Below are positions 8,651 to 19,180 of a stretch of 64,000 nt of DNA, piece by piece (position 1 is the stretch's first letter; every line of letters begins with the position of its first letter). The translations under genes and the position numbers were made by a program. The notes beneath the pieces were generated by a model. That model was not told the DNA's origin. It saw nothing but the letters and a program-made list of their open reading frames with translations, and did no database searches. This stretch comes from Pseudoxanthomonas sp. (GTDB lineage Bacteria > Pseudomonadota > Gammaproteobacteria > Xanthomonadales > Xanthomonadaceae): assembly GCF_002863005.1 (NCBI RefSeq), contig NZ_PKDG01000014.1, forward strand, positions 80,964 through 144,963, given 5' to 3'.

Positions 8651-9148
8651 TCAGCCGAACAGGTCGCGCGACCTGGGCTGCGCACCTTCCAGTTCCAGCA
8701 GGAACTGCTTGGTCGGCAGGCCGCCGCCGAAACCGGTGAGCGCACCGTCCGCACCGATTACGCGGTGGCAGGGCAGCACGATGGGCAGCGGATTGCGACC
8801 GTTCGCCGCGCCCACCGCGCGCATCGCGGTGGGCTTCCCCACTCGCTGCGCCAATTGCGCGTAGCTGATCGTCTCGCCATAGCCGATCCCCGCCAGCGTC
8901 ATCCACACGGTGCGCTGGAAGTCGGTGCCGCGCGGCGCCAGCGGAAGATCGAAATCGCGTCGCTTCGCCGCGAAATAGGCGTCCAACTGGCGCGCCGCCA
9001 TATCGAGCACGCGATGATCGCCCGGTGTCCAACCTTCCCGATCTGCCGGATGCCGGTTGCATGGGAACTCGATCGCATGCAGCCCGTCCTCGTTCGCGGC
9101 GAGGGTGAGCGTGCCCACAGGGCTGTCGAGATGGCGGAAGAGGATCAT
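8651..9148 (-). CDS. ogt: Methylated-DNA--protein-cysteine methyltransferase
   Basis: Suicide repair of O6-alkylguanine and O4-alkylthymine in DNA by transfer of the alkyl group to a Cys. 165 residues, normal size. The acceptor motif is PCHRVIG with C127. The helix-turn-helix with [11 protein letters not shown] (arginine finger and winged helix) and the C-terminal GFGGGL...K...LE are intact. The ATG at 9148 was chosen because the frame upstream is antisense to the alkA fusion. It lies downstream of the alkA fusion, separated by a repeat palindrome, and together they form an alkylation-repair locus. Confidence 0.93.
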   Translation of the reverse strand: MILFRHLDSPVGTLTLAANEDGLHAIEFPCNRHPADREGWTPGDHRVLDMAARQLDAYFAAKRRDFDLPLAPRGTDFQRTVWMTLAGIGYGETISYAQLAQRVGKPTAMRAVGAANGRNPLPIVLPCHRVIGADGALTGFGGGLPTKQFLLELEGAQPRSRDLFG

Positions 9149-9198
9149 GGCGTGGGCAGGATAGGGGAACTGATGGTGAAGACGCGCGAAGTGTTTCC

Positions 9199-9265
9199 TG
9201 TGGGAGCGACGTAAGTCGCGATGAGGCCTTACCGGCGACCCTTCGCGACTTACGTCGCTCCCACA
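9199..9265. repeat. Extragenic palindrome (GTGGGAGCGACGT type), 23-bp arms
   Basis: Perfect 23-bp inverted repeat (9199-9221 and 9243-9265) with a 21-base centre. Arms begin TGTGGGAGCGACGTAAGTCGC. A second copy with one arm-position difference (GTAAG to GTGAG) lies at 55832-55954. It is a REP/BIME-like element of a kind widespread in Xanthomonadaceae and pseudomonads. The right arm supplies the last residues and the TAA stop of the alkA fusion gene. Confidence 0.9.
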
Positions 9266-10746
9266 ACAGGAGGCGGCTTCGCTACCGCCATGCTGCCCTT
9301 CCACACATGGATCACCGCATAGCCGCGCCAAGGCCGCCACGCTTCGGCGCGCGCAGTCAGCGCTTTGGCGGTCATCCGCGTGCCGTCCGTCGGTACGGCC
9401 TTCTGCAGTACCAGGTCGTCGGCGGGAAACGCATCCGGGTGGCCGAGCGCGCGCAGCGCCATGTAATGCGCCGTCCACGGACCGATGCCGGGCAGGGCGA
9501 CCCAGCGCGACGTGAAATCCTCCAGCGTGCGCTCGGGCAGGAAATCCACCCGTCCCTCCAGCAACGCGCGCGACAACCCGCGGATCGTGTCGGCGCGTGC
9601 GCGGGTCAGGCCGATCTCCGTCAGGTCCACATCGGCCAGAAGATCCGGTGTGGGGAACAGATGCGTCAGTGCGTCGAACGGGATCGCCAGCGGCGTGCCG
9701 TGCCGTTGTGCGAGGCGTGCGGTCAACGTGCGTGCCGCGGCCACGCTGACCTGTTGGCCGATCACCGCGCGCACCGCGATCTCGAAGCCATCCCAGCCGC
9801 TCGGCAGGCGCAGGCCGGGACGCGCGGCGAGCAGCGGCCGCAATCGCGGATCGTCGCCGAGTGCGTCGGCGATCGCGGCGGGATCCGCATCCAGGTCGAA
9901 CATGCGGCGAAGGCGGCTGACGATCTGCAACAGGTCGCTCGGGGCGCTGCCGTGCAGTTCCAACCTCAGTGCGTGCGAACTGGCGTCCCACGCGCTGACG
10001 CGGAGCCAGCCGGGTGCGTCCGGCGTTCCAATCACGCGCAGGTAGCTGCGCTCATCGACGACTTCCACGCCGGGCAACGCACGGCCACGCAGGAAATCGA
10101 GCATCGCGGTGAAGTCGTACGGCGGGCGATAACCGAGCCGCAACGTCATCACCTCGTGCGTCGGCGGTAGCTCGCGCTTGCGCAGGTCGCGCGGCGCCAT
10201 CCTGTATTCCTCGCGGAACGCCGTATTGAACCGGGTCAGGCTGCCGAAGCCGGCGGCCAGCGCCACCTGCGTGATCGGCAGCGTGGTTTCGGTCAGCAGC
10301 TGTTTGGCGAACAACAGGCGACGCGTGCCGTGCACATCCACCGGCGTGGCACCGAGGCGATCGGTGAACAGCCGCCGCAGTTGCCGTTCGCCCAGGCCCA
10401 CGCGTTCGGCAAGGTCGGCTACCGGTGCGTCGACCAGGGCACCCTGGTCGATCAGCTTCAAGGCGCGCGCCACCACTTCATCTCCACGCCGCCAGGTGCC
10501 ATCGCCCGGTGCCAGTTCCGGCCGGCAGCGCAGGCAGGGGCGGAAGCCCGCGGCTTCTGCGGCCGCTGCGTTCCGGTAGTAGACGATGTTCTGCGGTTTC
10601 GGCGCCGGTGCCGGGCACACCGGCCGGCAGTAGATCCGCGTGCTGGTGACGGCGGTGAAGAACAGCCCGTCGAAGCGCGGATCGCGGCTCAGCCGCGCCT
10701 GTTCGCAGACGTGGCGGTCGGGCAGCAGGCTGGCGGCATCGGACAT
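9250..10746 (-). CDS. alkA: Ada-N/AraC/AlkA fusion: DNA-3-methyladenine glycosylase II
   Basis: A 498-residue fusion. An Ada-type zinc domain (about 10-80, four Cys in RIYCRPVC and FRPCLRC, the methylphosphotriester acceptor site) is followed by an AraC helix-turn-helix pair (about 90-190), then AlkA N-domain and glycosylase domain (about 200-490). The latter has the helix-hairpin-helix LPGIGPWTA and the catalytic Asp in FPADD. It excises alkylated bases and is probably also a methylation-activated regulator. The fusion is known in this family. The final residues VVGAT and the stop lie inside the palindrome at 9243-9265, so the natural C-terminus has been overwritten or extended. ogt follows downstream. 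Confidence 0.93.
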   Translation of the reverse strand: MSDAASLLPDRHVCEQARLSRDPRFDGLFFTAVTSTRIYCRPVCPAPAPKPQNIVYYRNAAAAEAAGFRPCLRCRPELAPGDGTWRRGDEVVARALKLIDQGALVDAPVADLAERVGLGERQLRRLFTDRLGATPVDVHGTRRLLFAKQLLTETTLPITQVALAAGFGSLTRFNTAFREEYRMAPRDLRKRELPPTHEVMTLRLGYRPPYDFTAMLDFLRGRALPGVEVVDERSYLRVIGTPDAPGWLRVSAWDASSHALRLELHGSAPSDLLQIVSRLRRMFDLDADPAAIADALGDDPRLRPLLAARPGLRLPSGWDGFEIAVRAVIGQQVSVAAARTLTARLAQRHGTPLAIPFDALTHLFPTPDLLADVDLTEIGLTRARADTIRGLSRALLEGRVDFLPERTLEDFTSRWVALPGIGPWTAHYMALRALGHPDAFPADDLVLQKAVPTDGTRMTAKALTARAEAWRPWRGYAVIHVWKGSMAVAKPPPVVGAT

Positions 10747-10795
10747 GCGCGCAGGCTAGCACCGGCCATGCGTTAGGACTCGCCGTTTCCGGACA

Positions 10796-12043
10796 TCAAT
10801 GCGGCGACGGCGTCCGCGGCCGCAGGACAGGCGCGAAGGTATCGAGCGTGCCGTCGTTCGGGGCCGCAGGTATTCCCAGCAAGTGGGCGAGCAGGGGATA
10901 GACGTCGACGTTGTCGAAGGCGGGCAGCGCCGCGTTCGGGAAGAAGTCGGGGCCGGTGGCCACGAAGAACGCACGCATCTGCGGGTCTTCCGGTGCGAAG
11001 CCGTGCTCGCCTTTCACGGGCTGCCTGGGCAGTGGGTGGCGATGCAGCTGCAGGCGCCAGCCGACGTCCGACTGGCACACGAAGGGCGCTATGCGCGGAT
11101 TGCGCCCGTAGTGCCAGGCCGCGGGCAGCGTTTCCTTGCTCCAGCAGGTGTAATGGTCGTGGCGGCCGACCAGGCGGCGCGCCACGTCCGCTTCCTGGCC
11201 GGGGCGCGGGATGATGTGGGCGACGGGACCGAGCGAGGACCAGGAGAACAGGGCCTCCGGCAGCACGTCGTCGAGATAGGCGGTATCGACGCTGCGCACA
11301 TCGGCCATGCCATGGTCCGACAGCACGATCAGGTTGGTCGAATCCCGCAGGCGCCGCCCCTCCAGGCCGCGCAGCAACGCCGCGAGGGCGTCGTCGATCT
11401 CGTGCATGGCAGCGAGTGCCCGGGGCGAAAAAGTGCCGTCGGCATGCGCGGCGACATCGTACTGTTCGAGATACAGGGTGATGAAGCGCGGGCGCTCGGC
11501 CGCCGGCAGGTCCAGCCACGCCAGGACGCTGGCCACGCGCTGGGCGGGCGTTGTTCCACTATCGAAGGGGCGCCAATGGTCGGGGCGTCCGCCCGCGATT
11601 TCCGCTTCCGAACCGGGCCAGAACATCGTCGCCGTCTTCAGGCCGGCGCGCTGGGCGCCGATCCAGACCGGTTCGCCGCCCCAGAACCGGCCGTCGCGCC
11701 CGGAGGCTTTCTTCGATTCGAACTGCCCAAGCACGGCATCCCGCATGTCGTTGTGCACGATGCCGTGGCGATCAGGACGCAGCCCGGTCACCAGGGTGTA
11801 GTGATTGGGGAACGTCAGCGTCGGGTAGGACGGGTTCAGCCAGGCGGCATGCGCGCCTTGCGCGAACAGCGCATCCAGCGTCGGCATGCGGCCACTGCCG
11901 GGGATGTCGGCACGCAGGCCGTCGATGGAGACGAGCAGTACGGTGCGAGGCTGAGGCGCGGAAGGAGCGTTGGGGGTGGAGGCGCAGCCGGCAATCCATG
12001 ACAGGACCACCAGCAGCATCACCCTGACGAATGGCAGGTGCAT
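10796..12043 (-). CDS. Nucleotide pyrophosphatase/phosphodiesterase family lipoprotein
   Basis: A 415-residue envelope lipoprotein of the alkaline-phosphatase superfamily (Phosphodiest/ENPP). The signal peptide ends in lipobox IAGC (C20). Metal and nucleophile motifs are SIDGLRAD, PSYPTLTFPNHYTLVTG (nucleophile Thr), LYLEQYDVAAHADG and LSDHGM, with a terminal His-containing segment FFVATGPDF. ENPP enzymes cleave nucleotide or phospholipid phosphodiesters with two zinc ions. The substrate is unknown. It is divergent from the DUF4440 gene with a 57-base gap. Confidence 0.88.
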   Translation of the reverse strand: MHLPFVRVMLLVVLSWIAGCASTPNAPSAPQPRTVLLVSIDGLRADIPGSGRMPTLDALFAQGAHAAWLNPSYPTLTFPNHYTLVTGLRPDRHGIVHNDMRDAVLGQFESKKASGRDGRFWGGEPVWIGAQRAGLKTATMFWPGSEAEIAGGRPDHWRPFDSGTTPAQRVASVLAWLDLPAAERPRFITLYLEQYDVAAHADGTFSPRALAAMHEIDDALAALLRGLEGRRLRDSTNLIVLSDHGMADVRSVDTAYLDDVLPEALFSWSSLGPVAHIIPRPGQEADVARRLVGRHDHYTCWSKETLPAAWHYGRNPRIAPFVCQSDVGWRLQLHRHPLPRQPVKGEHGFAPEDPQMRAFFVATGPDFFPNAALPAFDNVDVYPLLAHLLGIPAAPNDGTLDTFAPVLRPRTPSPH

Positions 12044-12100
12044 GCGTTACGGGGAAAAGCTGGAATCGGCCACAGCTTGGCAGACTCCGGGGCATTCCGC

Positions 12101-12619
12101 ATGACGGCGCTAGTCCTACTTTCGTCCATCGTCCTGCTGGTTGCGTCCGGCGTCGCCAGTGCCGCCTCGCCCACGGCCGTCCACGAGGCCGAGTGCGCTG
12201 TCTGGCAGCGTGAGCTGAGTTTCGCTGACGCCGTGGCGCAGCATGACGCGGACGCCTTCGCCAGCCATCTCCACCCCCAGGCCGCCTTCGGCGTCAGCCA
12301 GAAACCGACCCGTGGGCGCGACGCGATCACCCGCGAGTGGGCGCCGCTGATCGAGGGCAAGGCGCTCAGGCTCAGCTGGTATCCGGCCACCGTGACCCTG
12401 GGGGGCGATGGCCGGACCGCTTACTCCAGCGGCCCGGCGCTGTACGAGGATCCCAAGACCGGCGATGCCCGCATCGGTCGATTCGGCTCCGTCTGGTACC
12501 GGAACGATGAAGGCACCTGGCAGGTGCTGTTCGACGACGGCGTCGTGCCGCAGAAGGCGGATGCGGCCGCCGTCCAGCGTTTCCACGAGGGTCGGAAGGC
12601 GCGATGCCCGGCGGCCTGA
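12101..12619 (+). CDS. Exported DUF4440 / SnoaL-like protein
   Basis: 172 residues: a signal peptide (MTALVLLSS...ASA) and a cone-shaped NTF2-like domain of the DUF4440 family, with the typical opening ECAVWQRELSFADAVAQ and the W.P.I.G...W pattern. Such proteins bind small ligands or act as minor isomerases, and no catalytic residues can be assigned. The ATG at 12101 gives the signal peptide, whereas the longer frame begins in the divergent promoter region. Confidence 0.78.
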   Translation: MTALVLLSSIVLLVASGVASAASPTAVHEAECAVWQRELSFADAVAQHDADAFASHLHPQAAFGVSQKPTRGRDAITREWAPLIEGKALRLSWYPATVTLGGDGRTAYSSGPALYEDPKTGDARIGRFGSVWYRNDEGTWQVLFDDGVVPQKADAAAVQRFHEGRKARCPAA

Positions 12620-12706
12620 GGTCCCGCTGAACCGGACCGGGACGATCGCGACGCGCATGTCACATTGGGCGTATCGTCGTTATCCAGCCCGGCCGGAGCC
12701 CCTCTC

Positions 12707-13042
12707 ATGAAGTACGTCTCTGCCTTATTCGCTGCCTGCCTGATGGCGGCTGCCGCGCAAGCGCAAGCGCAGGCGTCCGTCGAGCGTGACGGAGACGCCC
12801 AGGCGCCGGAGCGCGCCGCCGATGCGACAGCGCCTGTCGCCCCGCCATCGAAGCATCAGGAAAAGCCTCGCCTGTCGGATGCGCATTGCATCCGCAACAC
12901 CGGCAGTCGTATTCGCCAGCGTGACGCCCGGGCGCGTTGCAATGGCCTGCCGGGTCGCTCCTACACGAAGGACGAACTCGACCGTACCGGCCAGACCGGC
13001 CTCGGCCAGGCGTTGCGCACGCTGGATCCGTCCATCCGTTGA
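12707..13042 (+). CDS. Small exported protein of unknown function
   Basis: 111 residues. A signal peptide (MKYVSALFAACLMAAAAQAQA) leads to a Pro/Ala-rich linker and a basic C-terminal half holding two Cys (HCIRNTG, RCNGLPG), probably one disulfide. The end (SYTKDELDRTGQTGLGQALRTLDP) resembles small periplasmic proteins common in Xanthomonadaceae, none with known function. The ATG at 12707 was chosen for the signal peptide. Confidence 0.65.
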   Translation: MKYVSALFAACLMAAAAQAQAQASVERDGDAQAPERAADATAPVAPPSKHQEKPRLSDAHCIRNTGSRIRQRDARARCNGLPGRSYTKDELDRTGQTGLGQALRTLDPSIR

Positions 13043-13087
13043 CACGGTGGCGGTGTGCCCGCTTCCTCGCCAAGGCGGGCGGACGTG

Positions 13088-13822
13088 TCAGCAGTCGTCC
13101 GAACGCCCGGCGGCGTAGCGCAGTCCGCGCCCGAGCTGTGCGAGGACGTTCGGATCCTCGTACACCTTCGCGTCGTGGCCGAGTCCGGTGTACCAGCTGC
13201 GGCCACCCTCGAAGGCATGGCACCACGCGATGGGGTGGTCTCCGCCCATCGTGCCGCCCTCGTAGTCGCGCTCGTCCACCGTGGCGATGACCTGCACCTG
13301 TCCGCGCGGACTGTCGCGATAGTTGTACAGCTCGTCGGTGATGCGCCAGCGTGGCCCGACAGGCTTCCCGTCGTGCTCGGCCTGCACGTGCGCCGATTGC
13401 AGCCCGGGAGGATGGCTCCTGAAGTAGGCGCCGACCAGGCGTCCATACCAGGGCCACGCGTACTCCGTGTCGGCCGCCGCATGCACGCCGACGAACCCGC
13501 CGCCCGCGCGCACGAACCCTTCCATCGCCGCCTGCTGCCCGGCATCCAGCACGTCACCGGTGGTGCTGGCGAACACGACCACGCGATAACGCGACAGGTT
13601 GCCGGCGGTGAACGCACCTGCGTCCTCGGTGTGGTCGGCCCGCAGCCCCGCTTCAGCCGCCAGCACCTTCAACGTCGCGACGGCCGTGGGGATCGCGTCG
13701 TGACGGAATCCCGCGGTCTTGGTGAAGATCAGTACGCGGTCAGGCGGAGCGGCATGTGCGGGCGACAGCAGCGACAGGCTGGCCAGCAGCAAGGGAGCAG
13801 CGATGACGCGGGAAAGGTTCAT
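13088..13822 (-). CDS. Exported ThuA-like glutamine-amidotransferase-fold protein
   Basis: 244 residues with a signal peptide (ending AHA) and one ThuA domain (PF06283), seen in [48 protein letters not shown]. ThuA proteins have a class I glutamine-amidotransferase-like fold and are linked to sugar metabolism (trehalose utilisation in rhizobia). Export implies periplasmic action. It is convergent with the preceding small protein and divergent from hutU. Confidence 0.85.
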   Translation of the reverse strand: MNLSRVIAAPLLLASLSLLSPAHAAPPDRVLIFTKTAGFRHDAIPTAVATLKVLAAEAGLRADHTEDAGAFTAGNLSRYRVVVFASTTGDVLDAGQQAAMEGFVRAGGGFVGVHAAADTEYAWPWYGRLVGAYFRSHPPGLQSAHVQAEHDGKPVGPRWRITDELYNYRDSPRGQVQVIATVDERDYEGGTMGGDHPIAWCHAFEGGRSWYTGLGHDAKVYEDPNVLAQLGRGLRYAAGRSDDC

Positions 13823-13931
13823 GGCCGGATTCTGCCATGTTGCCCTTCATGCACTGCAGCATGGCGATGGCTCGCGCCCGACCAGTCCTCGCGCCGATAA
13901 TGACGGCAATCCCTTTATCCGGAACGCCCGC

Positions 13932-15599
<1,668 letters not shown>

Positions 15600-15680
15600 T
15601 CGTGATCAGGGTCGGCCGTACGGGGTCGTTGAGAGCTCCGCATCTTCGGGACGGCGGATAGGGATCGCTCGGGGAGTCCG

Positions 15681-16397
15681 ATGTACTCGAAAGAGGATTT
15701 CAAGCGGATGTTCGCTGCGCTGGATGAGAGCGATCTCATCCAGCGAGGCCTCGGCCCGCTGACGCAAGAGGCGCGCGAGGCGCTCACCGAGTTGCTGGCA
15801 GAGCGTGGGCTGGCAGGGCATGCGCTCGACCTGAAGGTAGCGGAGGTCAGGCGGTCCCTGTTCGAGCGCAGTGGCGTGACCAACCACTGCGACTACTGCG
15901 GGAAGTCCGTCATTCTCCAGCCCGTGAGGCGCGGCGCCCAGAAGTTCTGCAGCCAGCGCTGCAGCGAGGACTCCATGCTGGCCGCGCGGGCGGCGACACT
16001 TGCTCCCGACCTCGTCTACCAGCATGCAATCGCCATGAAGTTCGGCGAATGTCCATGCTGCCAGCGTGGCGGCCGGACCATTGAAGTGCGCGACGCTTAT
16101 CACGTGGTCTCGCTGATATGGATATACAGATACTCTGAAACCGACCAGCTCTGCTGTCGCGAGTGCGGGAGCAAAGCGAACAGATGGGCGGCGGCTGTGT
16201 GCGCATTGACGGGCTGGTGGTCGGTGTTCGGCCTGTTCTCTACCCCCTACGTCATCATGAAGAACCTCCTGGCTGTGTACCGGCGGAGAGACGGCATCGA
16301 GCCTTCTCCCAAACTCCTCTACCGGGCGCAGCTGGACCTCGCGCGCAAGTTGCCGGCGCTGCCCGACGCCGCCAGCCTCGGCACTTCCGCGCGCTGA
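15681..16397 (+). CDS. Zinc-ribbon protein of unknown function
   Basis: 238 residues, not recognised as a named family. Residues about 60-100 hold a zinc-finger-like set (CDYCGK ... KFCSQRCSED), and about 115-165 a second (CPCCQRGG ... CCRECGSK). A hydrophobic stretch (AAAVCALTGWWSVFGLFSTPYVIM) near residues 172-195 could be one membrane segment. GGGGAG 5-10 bases upstream supports the ATG at 15681. Two zinc sites plus a helix suggest a membrane-tethered metal-bound adaptor, but no function should be assigned. Confidence 0.6.
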   Translation: MYSKEDFKRMFAALDESDLIQRGLGPLTQEAREALTELLAERGLAGHALDLKVAEVRRSLFERSGVTNHCDYCGKSVILQPVRRGAQKFCSQRCSEDSMLAARAATLAPDLVYQHAIAMKFGECPCCQRGGRTIEVRDAYHVVSLIWIYRYSETDQLCCRECGSKANRWAAAVCALTGWWSVFGLFSTPYVIMKNLLAVYRRRDGIEPSPKLLYRAQLDLARKLPALPDAASLGTSAR

Positions 16398-16557
16398 CCC
16401 CAGCGCTCCATCGCTCAACCGGTCCAGCCGCGGGATATCCTTCTTGCCCGGTGCCCAGGCCGGCGCCACGGGCGCCATCCCGAGGCGTCGCCGCGTACGG
16501 GCGGCGGCAGCCGGATGTGTCATGCTTGCCGTCGTCTCAACGACTGGAGTACACGTG

Positions 16558-16674
16558 ATGGCCAAAGGCCTGGACAAGAAGAAAGAGACGAAGAAGAAGC
16601 CTGCGAAGACCCTGAAGGAAAAGCGGGCGGAGAAAGGCGAGAAGAAGGCGACGCGCGGATTCGCGCCCACCTGA
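16558..16674 (+). CDS. 38-residue Lys-rich protein
   Basis: A tiny, strongly basic protein (MAKGLDKKKETKKKPAKTLK...GFAPT) with 14 Lys in 38 residues and no hydrophobic segment. A GGAG lies 8 bases before the ATG at 16558. Short Lys-rich proteins of this style are annotated as hypothetical in related genomes. Nucleic-acid or ribosome association is plausible by charge alone. Codon use and the ribosome-binding site support it being real. Confidence 0.55.
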   Translation: MAKGLDKKKETKKKPAKTLKEKRAEKGEKKATRGFAPT

Positions 16675-16893
16675 TCCGGATATCTGCACTGAGGTTCGAT
16701 CCCGGGCGAGCATGGCGGACCCGGGAGGTGCGGGGTGGTGTACGCGGCGAGGGGCCGGACACTCCCATTCGCGCATGATCCATCCGTTCGTGCCAAGCGC
16801 ATCCAGCGCGCGTCAGCGCCGTGCGGGGTGTCCGCATCCGGTCAGGCGACGCGCGCAGCGGCGACGCGCCGCGTAGACCGGCCCTGCATGGGC

Positions 16894-18480
16894 TCAGGGC
16901 GAATCCGCGCTGCCAAGGCGCGCCAGCTGCTCCTCCAGTTCCACCTGCCGCGAGATGTCGGTGAACACGCCGAACCAGCCGCGGCTGCCGTCCTCCATGG
17001 TGCGGCGGATCGCACGACTGGACACCCAGCGCCAGCGGTCATCGAACCAGCGCAGGCGGAACCGCGTCTCGAAGGTGTCGCGCGCGTGCACGGCAACCAG
17101 CCATTCGGCGCGCACGCGCACGCGGTCTTCGTCTTCCATGCGTGCATACCAGGTCGCCAGTCGCGCTTCCATGGTGCACCCTTCGGGTTCCTGCGGCGCC
17201 GGGCTGATGTAGGTCAGCGCGCCATCGCCGTCGCTCACCCACGCCACGTTGGGCCCGAGTTCCACTGCGCCGCGATAGATCGCCTCCCGCGCCCGCATCT
17301 CTTCCTCCGCGTGCTTGCGGTCGGTGATGTCGATGGCGACCACCGACACGCCGATGGGCTGCGCCATCTCGTCGGTCACGCGCGTGCCGACCACCAGGAA
17401 GGTTTCTTCGCGGTTCGGGAAGCGGAATTCGACGCGGGAGATGTCGCCCCTGTCCAGGATCCGCTGCGATGCCTGCATGATCCATGCCGCGATGTCGGGC
17501 GTGTAGACCTGCTGGACATGCGCATCCACGATCTCGCGCAACGGCCTGCCCACCATGTGCGCGAACTGCGTGTTCGCCGCCGCGTAGCGCATGTCCGTGT
17601 CGAGGAAGGCCAGCCCGACGGGCGCATTGGTGTAGAGGGAGGACAACTGGTGCTGCCGCAGCCACGGCGACAACGGCCGTGACGCGGGCGACGCGGCGTG
17701 CACGGGCGCGTTGGCCAGCAGGTGCGCCACGGCGTTGCCCGGCATCGGCTTGCCCGTCAGCCAGCCTTGTGCGAAATCGCAGCCCAGCTCGCGCAGCACG
17801 TCCGCCTGGGCGTCGGTCTCCACGCCTTCTGCGACGATCGGGACGTCCAGGCTGTGTCCCAGCCCGATGATGGCCGAGACCACCTTGCGGCTCTCGCGGT
17901 CGGTCGCCAGGCGCCGGATCAGGCTGCCATCGATCTTCAGTTCGTCGAAGCCGAAACGGCTCAAGCGCACCATGCTGGAGAATCCCGTGCCGAAATCGTC
18001 CAGCGCCACGCGCACACCATGCGACTTCAGGTAACCGAACGCACGCTCGGTCGCGGGTTCGTCCTCGACCAGTTCGTCCTCGGTCATCTCGATGCAGATG
18101 CGATCCAGGGAAAACGACGATTCGGACATCGCTTCCAGCAGCAGGCGCACGGCGGGCGCGTCCTGCAGCAGCGAAGGCGGCACGTTGAATGCCAAGCAGA
18201 AGCGGCCAGGCCATGCGCTGGCCTCGCTGCAGGCGCGGCGCGCGAGATTCAGGGTCAGCAGCGGCAGCAGCGATGCCTGCAGCGCGATGGGGATGAAGTC
18301 TTTCGGAGGCACGTCGCCGAACGCGGGATCGTGCCATCGTGCCAGTACTTCCAGTCCGTGGATCGCGCCTGTCCGAAGGCAGACGATCGGCTGGTAGGCC
18401 GGGAATATCTTCTCGTGGCAGACCGCATCGGCGATCCGCTCACGGAGCATGTTGGCCGTGTGAAACGGTGGCGTCGCCAT
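16894..18480 (-). CDS. Cyclic-di-GMP phosphodiesterase, EAL-PAS-PAS order
   Basis: 528 residues, soluble. An EAL domain is N-terminal (about 15-265), with EVLAR in place of EALAR, FNVPP, IEMTE, DDFGTGFSS, KIDGSLI, AEGVET and QGWLTGKP. All metal and general-base positions look intact, so hydrolysis of c-di-GMP to pGpG is likely. Two PAS domains follow (about 285-400 and 405-525), each ending in the usual VAIDITDRK or FGVFTDIS. The reverse order (PAS first) is far more common. No GGDEF is present. Confidence 0.9.
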   Translation of the reverse strand: MATPPFHTANMLRERIADAVCHEKIFPAYQPIVCLRTGAIHGLEVLARWHDPAFGDVPPKDFIPIALQASLLPLLTLNLARRACSEASAWPGRFCLAFNVPPSLLQDAPAVRLLLEAMSESSFSLDRICIEMTEDELVEDEPATERAFGYLKSHGVRVALDDFGTGFSSMVRLSRFGFDELKIDGSLIRRLATDRESRKVVSAIIGLGHSLDVPIVAEGVETDAQADVLRELGCDFAQGWLTGKPMPGNAVAHLLANAPVHAASPASRPLSPWLRQHQLSSLYTNAPVGLAFLDTDMRYAAANTQFAHMVGRPLREIVDAHVQQVYTPDIAAWIMQASQRILDRGDISRVEFRFPNREETFLVVGTRVTDEMAQPIGVSVVAIDITDRKHAEEEMRAREAIYRGAVELGPNVAWVSDGDGALTYISPAPQEPEGCTMEARLATWYARMEDEDRVRVRAEWLVAVHARDTFETRFRLRWFDDRWRWVSSRAIRRTMEDGSRGWFGVFTDISRQVELEEQLARLGSADSP

Positions 18481-18651
18481 GCAGCCCCCCTGTGCAGCCT
18501 CGCCGGACAGCCCCGTATCGCCGGGGAACCTTCCCCATCGGCCTTGGAAGGCACGACTTGAGCGACACCGACCACCTTAGCGCGCGTCGTCGTGCGACGA
18601 AAGCGCGTCCCGGCCCGAGCTCACGTAAGGGCGGTTACATGGCTGTGGTGC

Positions 18652-19179
18652 TCATTGCGGGACGCGGCGGATCTTCGATACGTCGTAGCCCAGCGCTTCG
18701 ATCTGCCGGATGCGCGCCTGGTAATCGGTGTCGGGAATCTGCGGCGTGCGCGCCATCAGCCAGACGTAATCGCGCTTGCTGCGGCCGACGATGGTCTGCT
18801 GGTAATCGGCATCGACCCAGGCGATGACATATTCGGCCTGGATCGGCCAGACGAACTGCATGTCCCAGACCGCGCCGCCGCCGTCCGGCTTCACCGTGCC
18901 GACCGGATGCATGGTTTTCTCCGGACCGTCCAGCGCGCCCTTGCGGAAGCGGAAGGTGGTCTGGATGCGGCCGTCCGGCATGCGGGCGTAGGACTCGACC
19001 GCCTTGTAGGCCTCCCGCTCCGGGAAGGAGGGGATGTGGGCGATGACGTACCAGTCGCCCATGAAGCGGTCCACGTCCACCGGTGCGGCGGTCGGGATGG
19101 AAGGCTTGACGTTGCCGGAGCGGCATGCGGCGGTCGTCGCGACGACCAGTGCGAGTACGAGAAAGGGCAGGGTACGCAT
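18652..19179 (-). CDS. blc: Bacterial lipocalin lipoprotein (Blc-like)
   Basis: 175-residue outer-membrane lipoprotein. The signal peptide ends in a Cys near residue 19 (TTAAC). The lipocalin motif is DRFMGDWYVIAHIPSFPE, with the closing VWLMARTP...Y and R near the end. Blc proteins bind fatty acids or lysophospholipids. It is the last gene of the lipid-modification operon, starting 1 base before the stop of the methyltransferase upstream, so it may carry or scavenge the modified or oxidised fatty acid. The ATG at 19179 is chosen. The extended frame overlaps the upstream gene. Confidence 0.9.
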   Translation of the reverse strand: MRTLPFLVLALVVATTAACRSGNVKPSIPTAAPVDVDRFMGDWYVIAHIPSFPEREAYKAVESYARMPDGRIQTTFRFRKGALDGPEKTMHPVGTVKPDGGGAVWDMQFVWPIQAEYVIAWVDADYQQTIVGRSKRDYVWLMARTPQIPDTDYQARIRQIEALGYDVSKIRRVPQ

Positions 19180-19180
19180 G

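Noticed and set aside
12890..12920. GCATCC followed by CGTA inside the small exported gene
   Set aside because: The spacing is 2 bases shorter than in the three promoter copies and it is within coding sequence.
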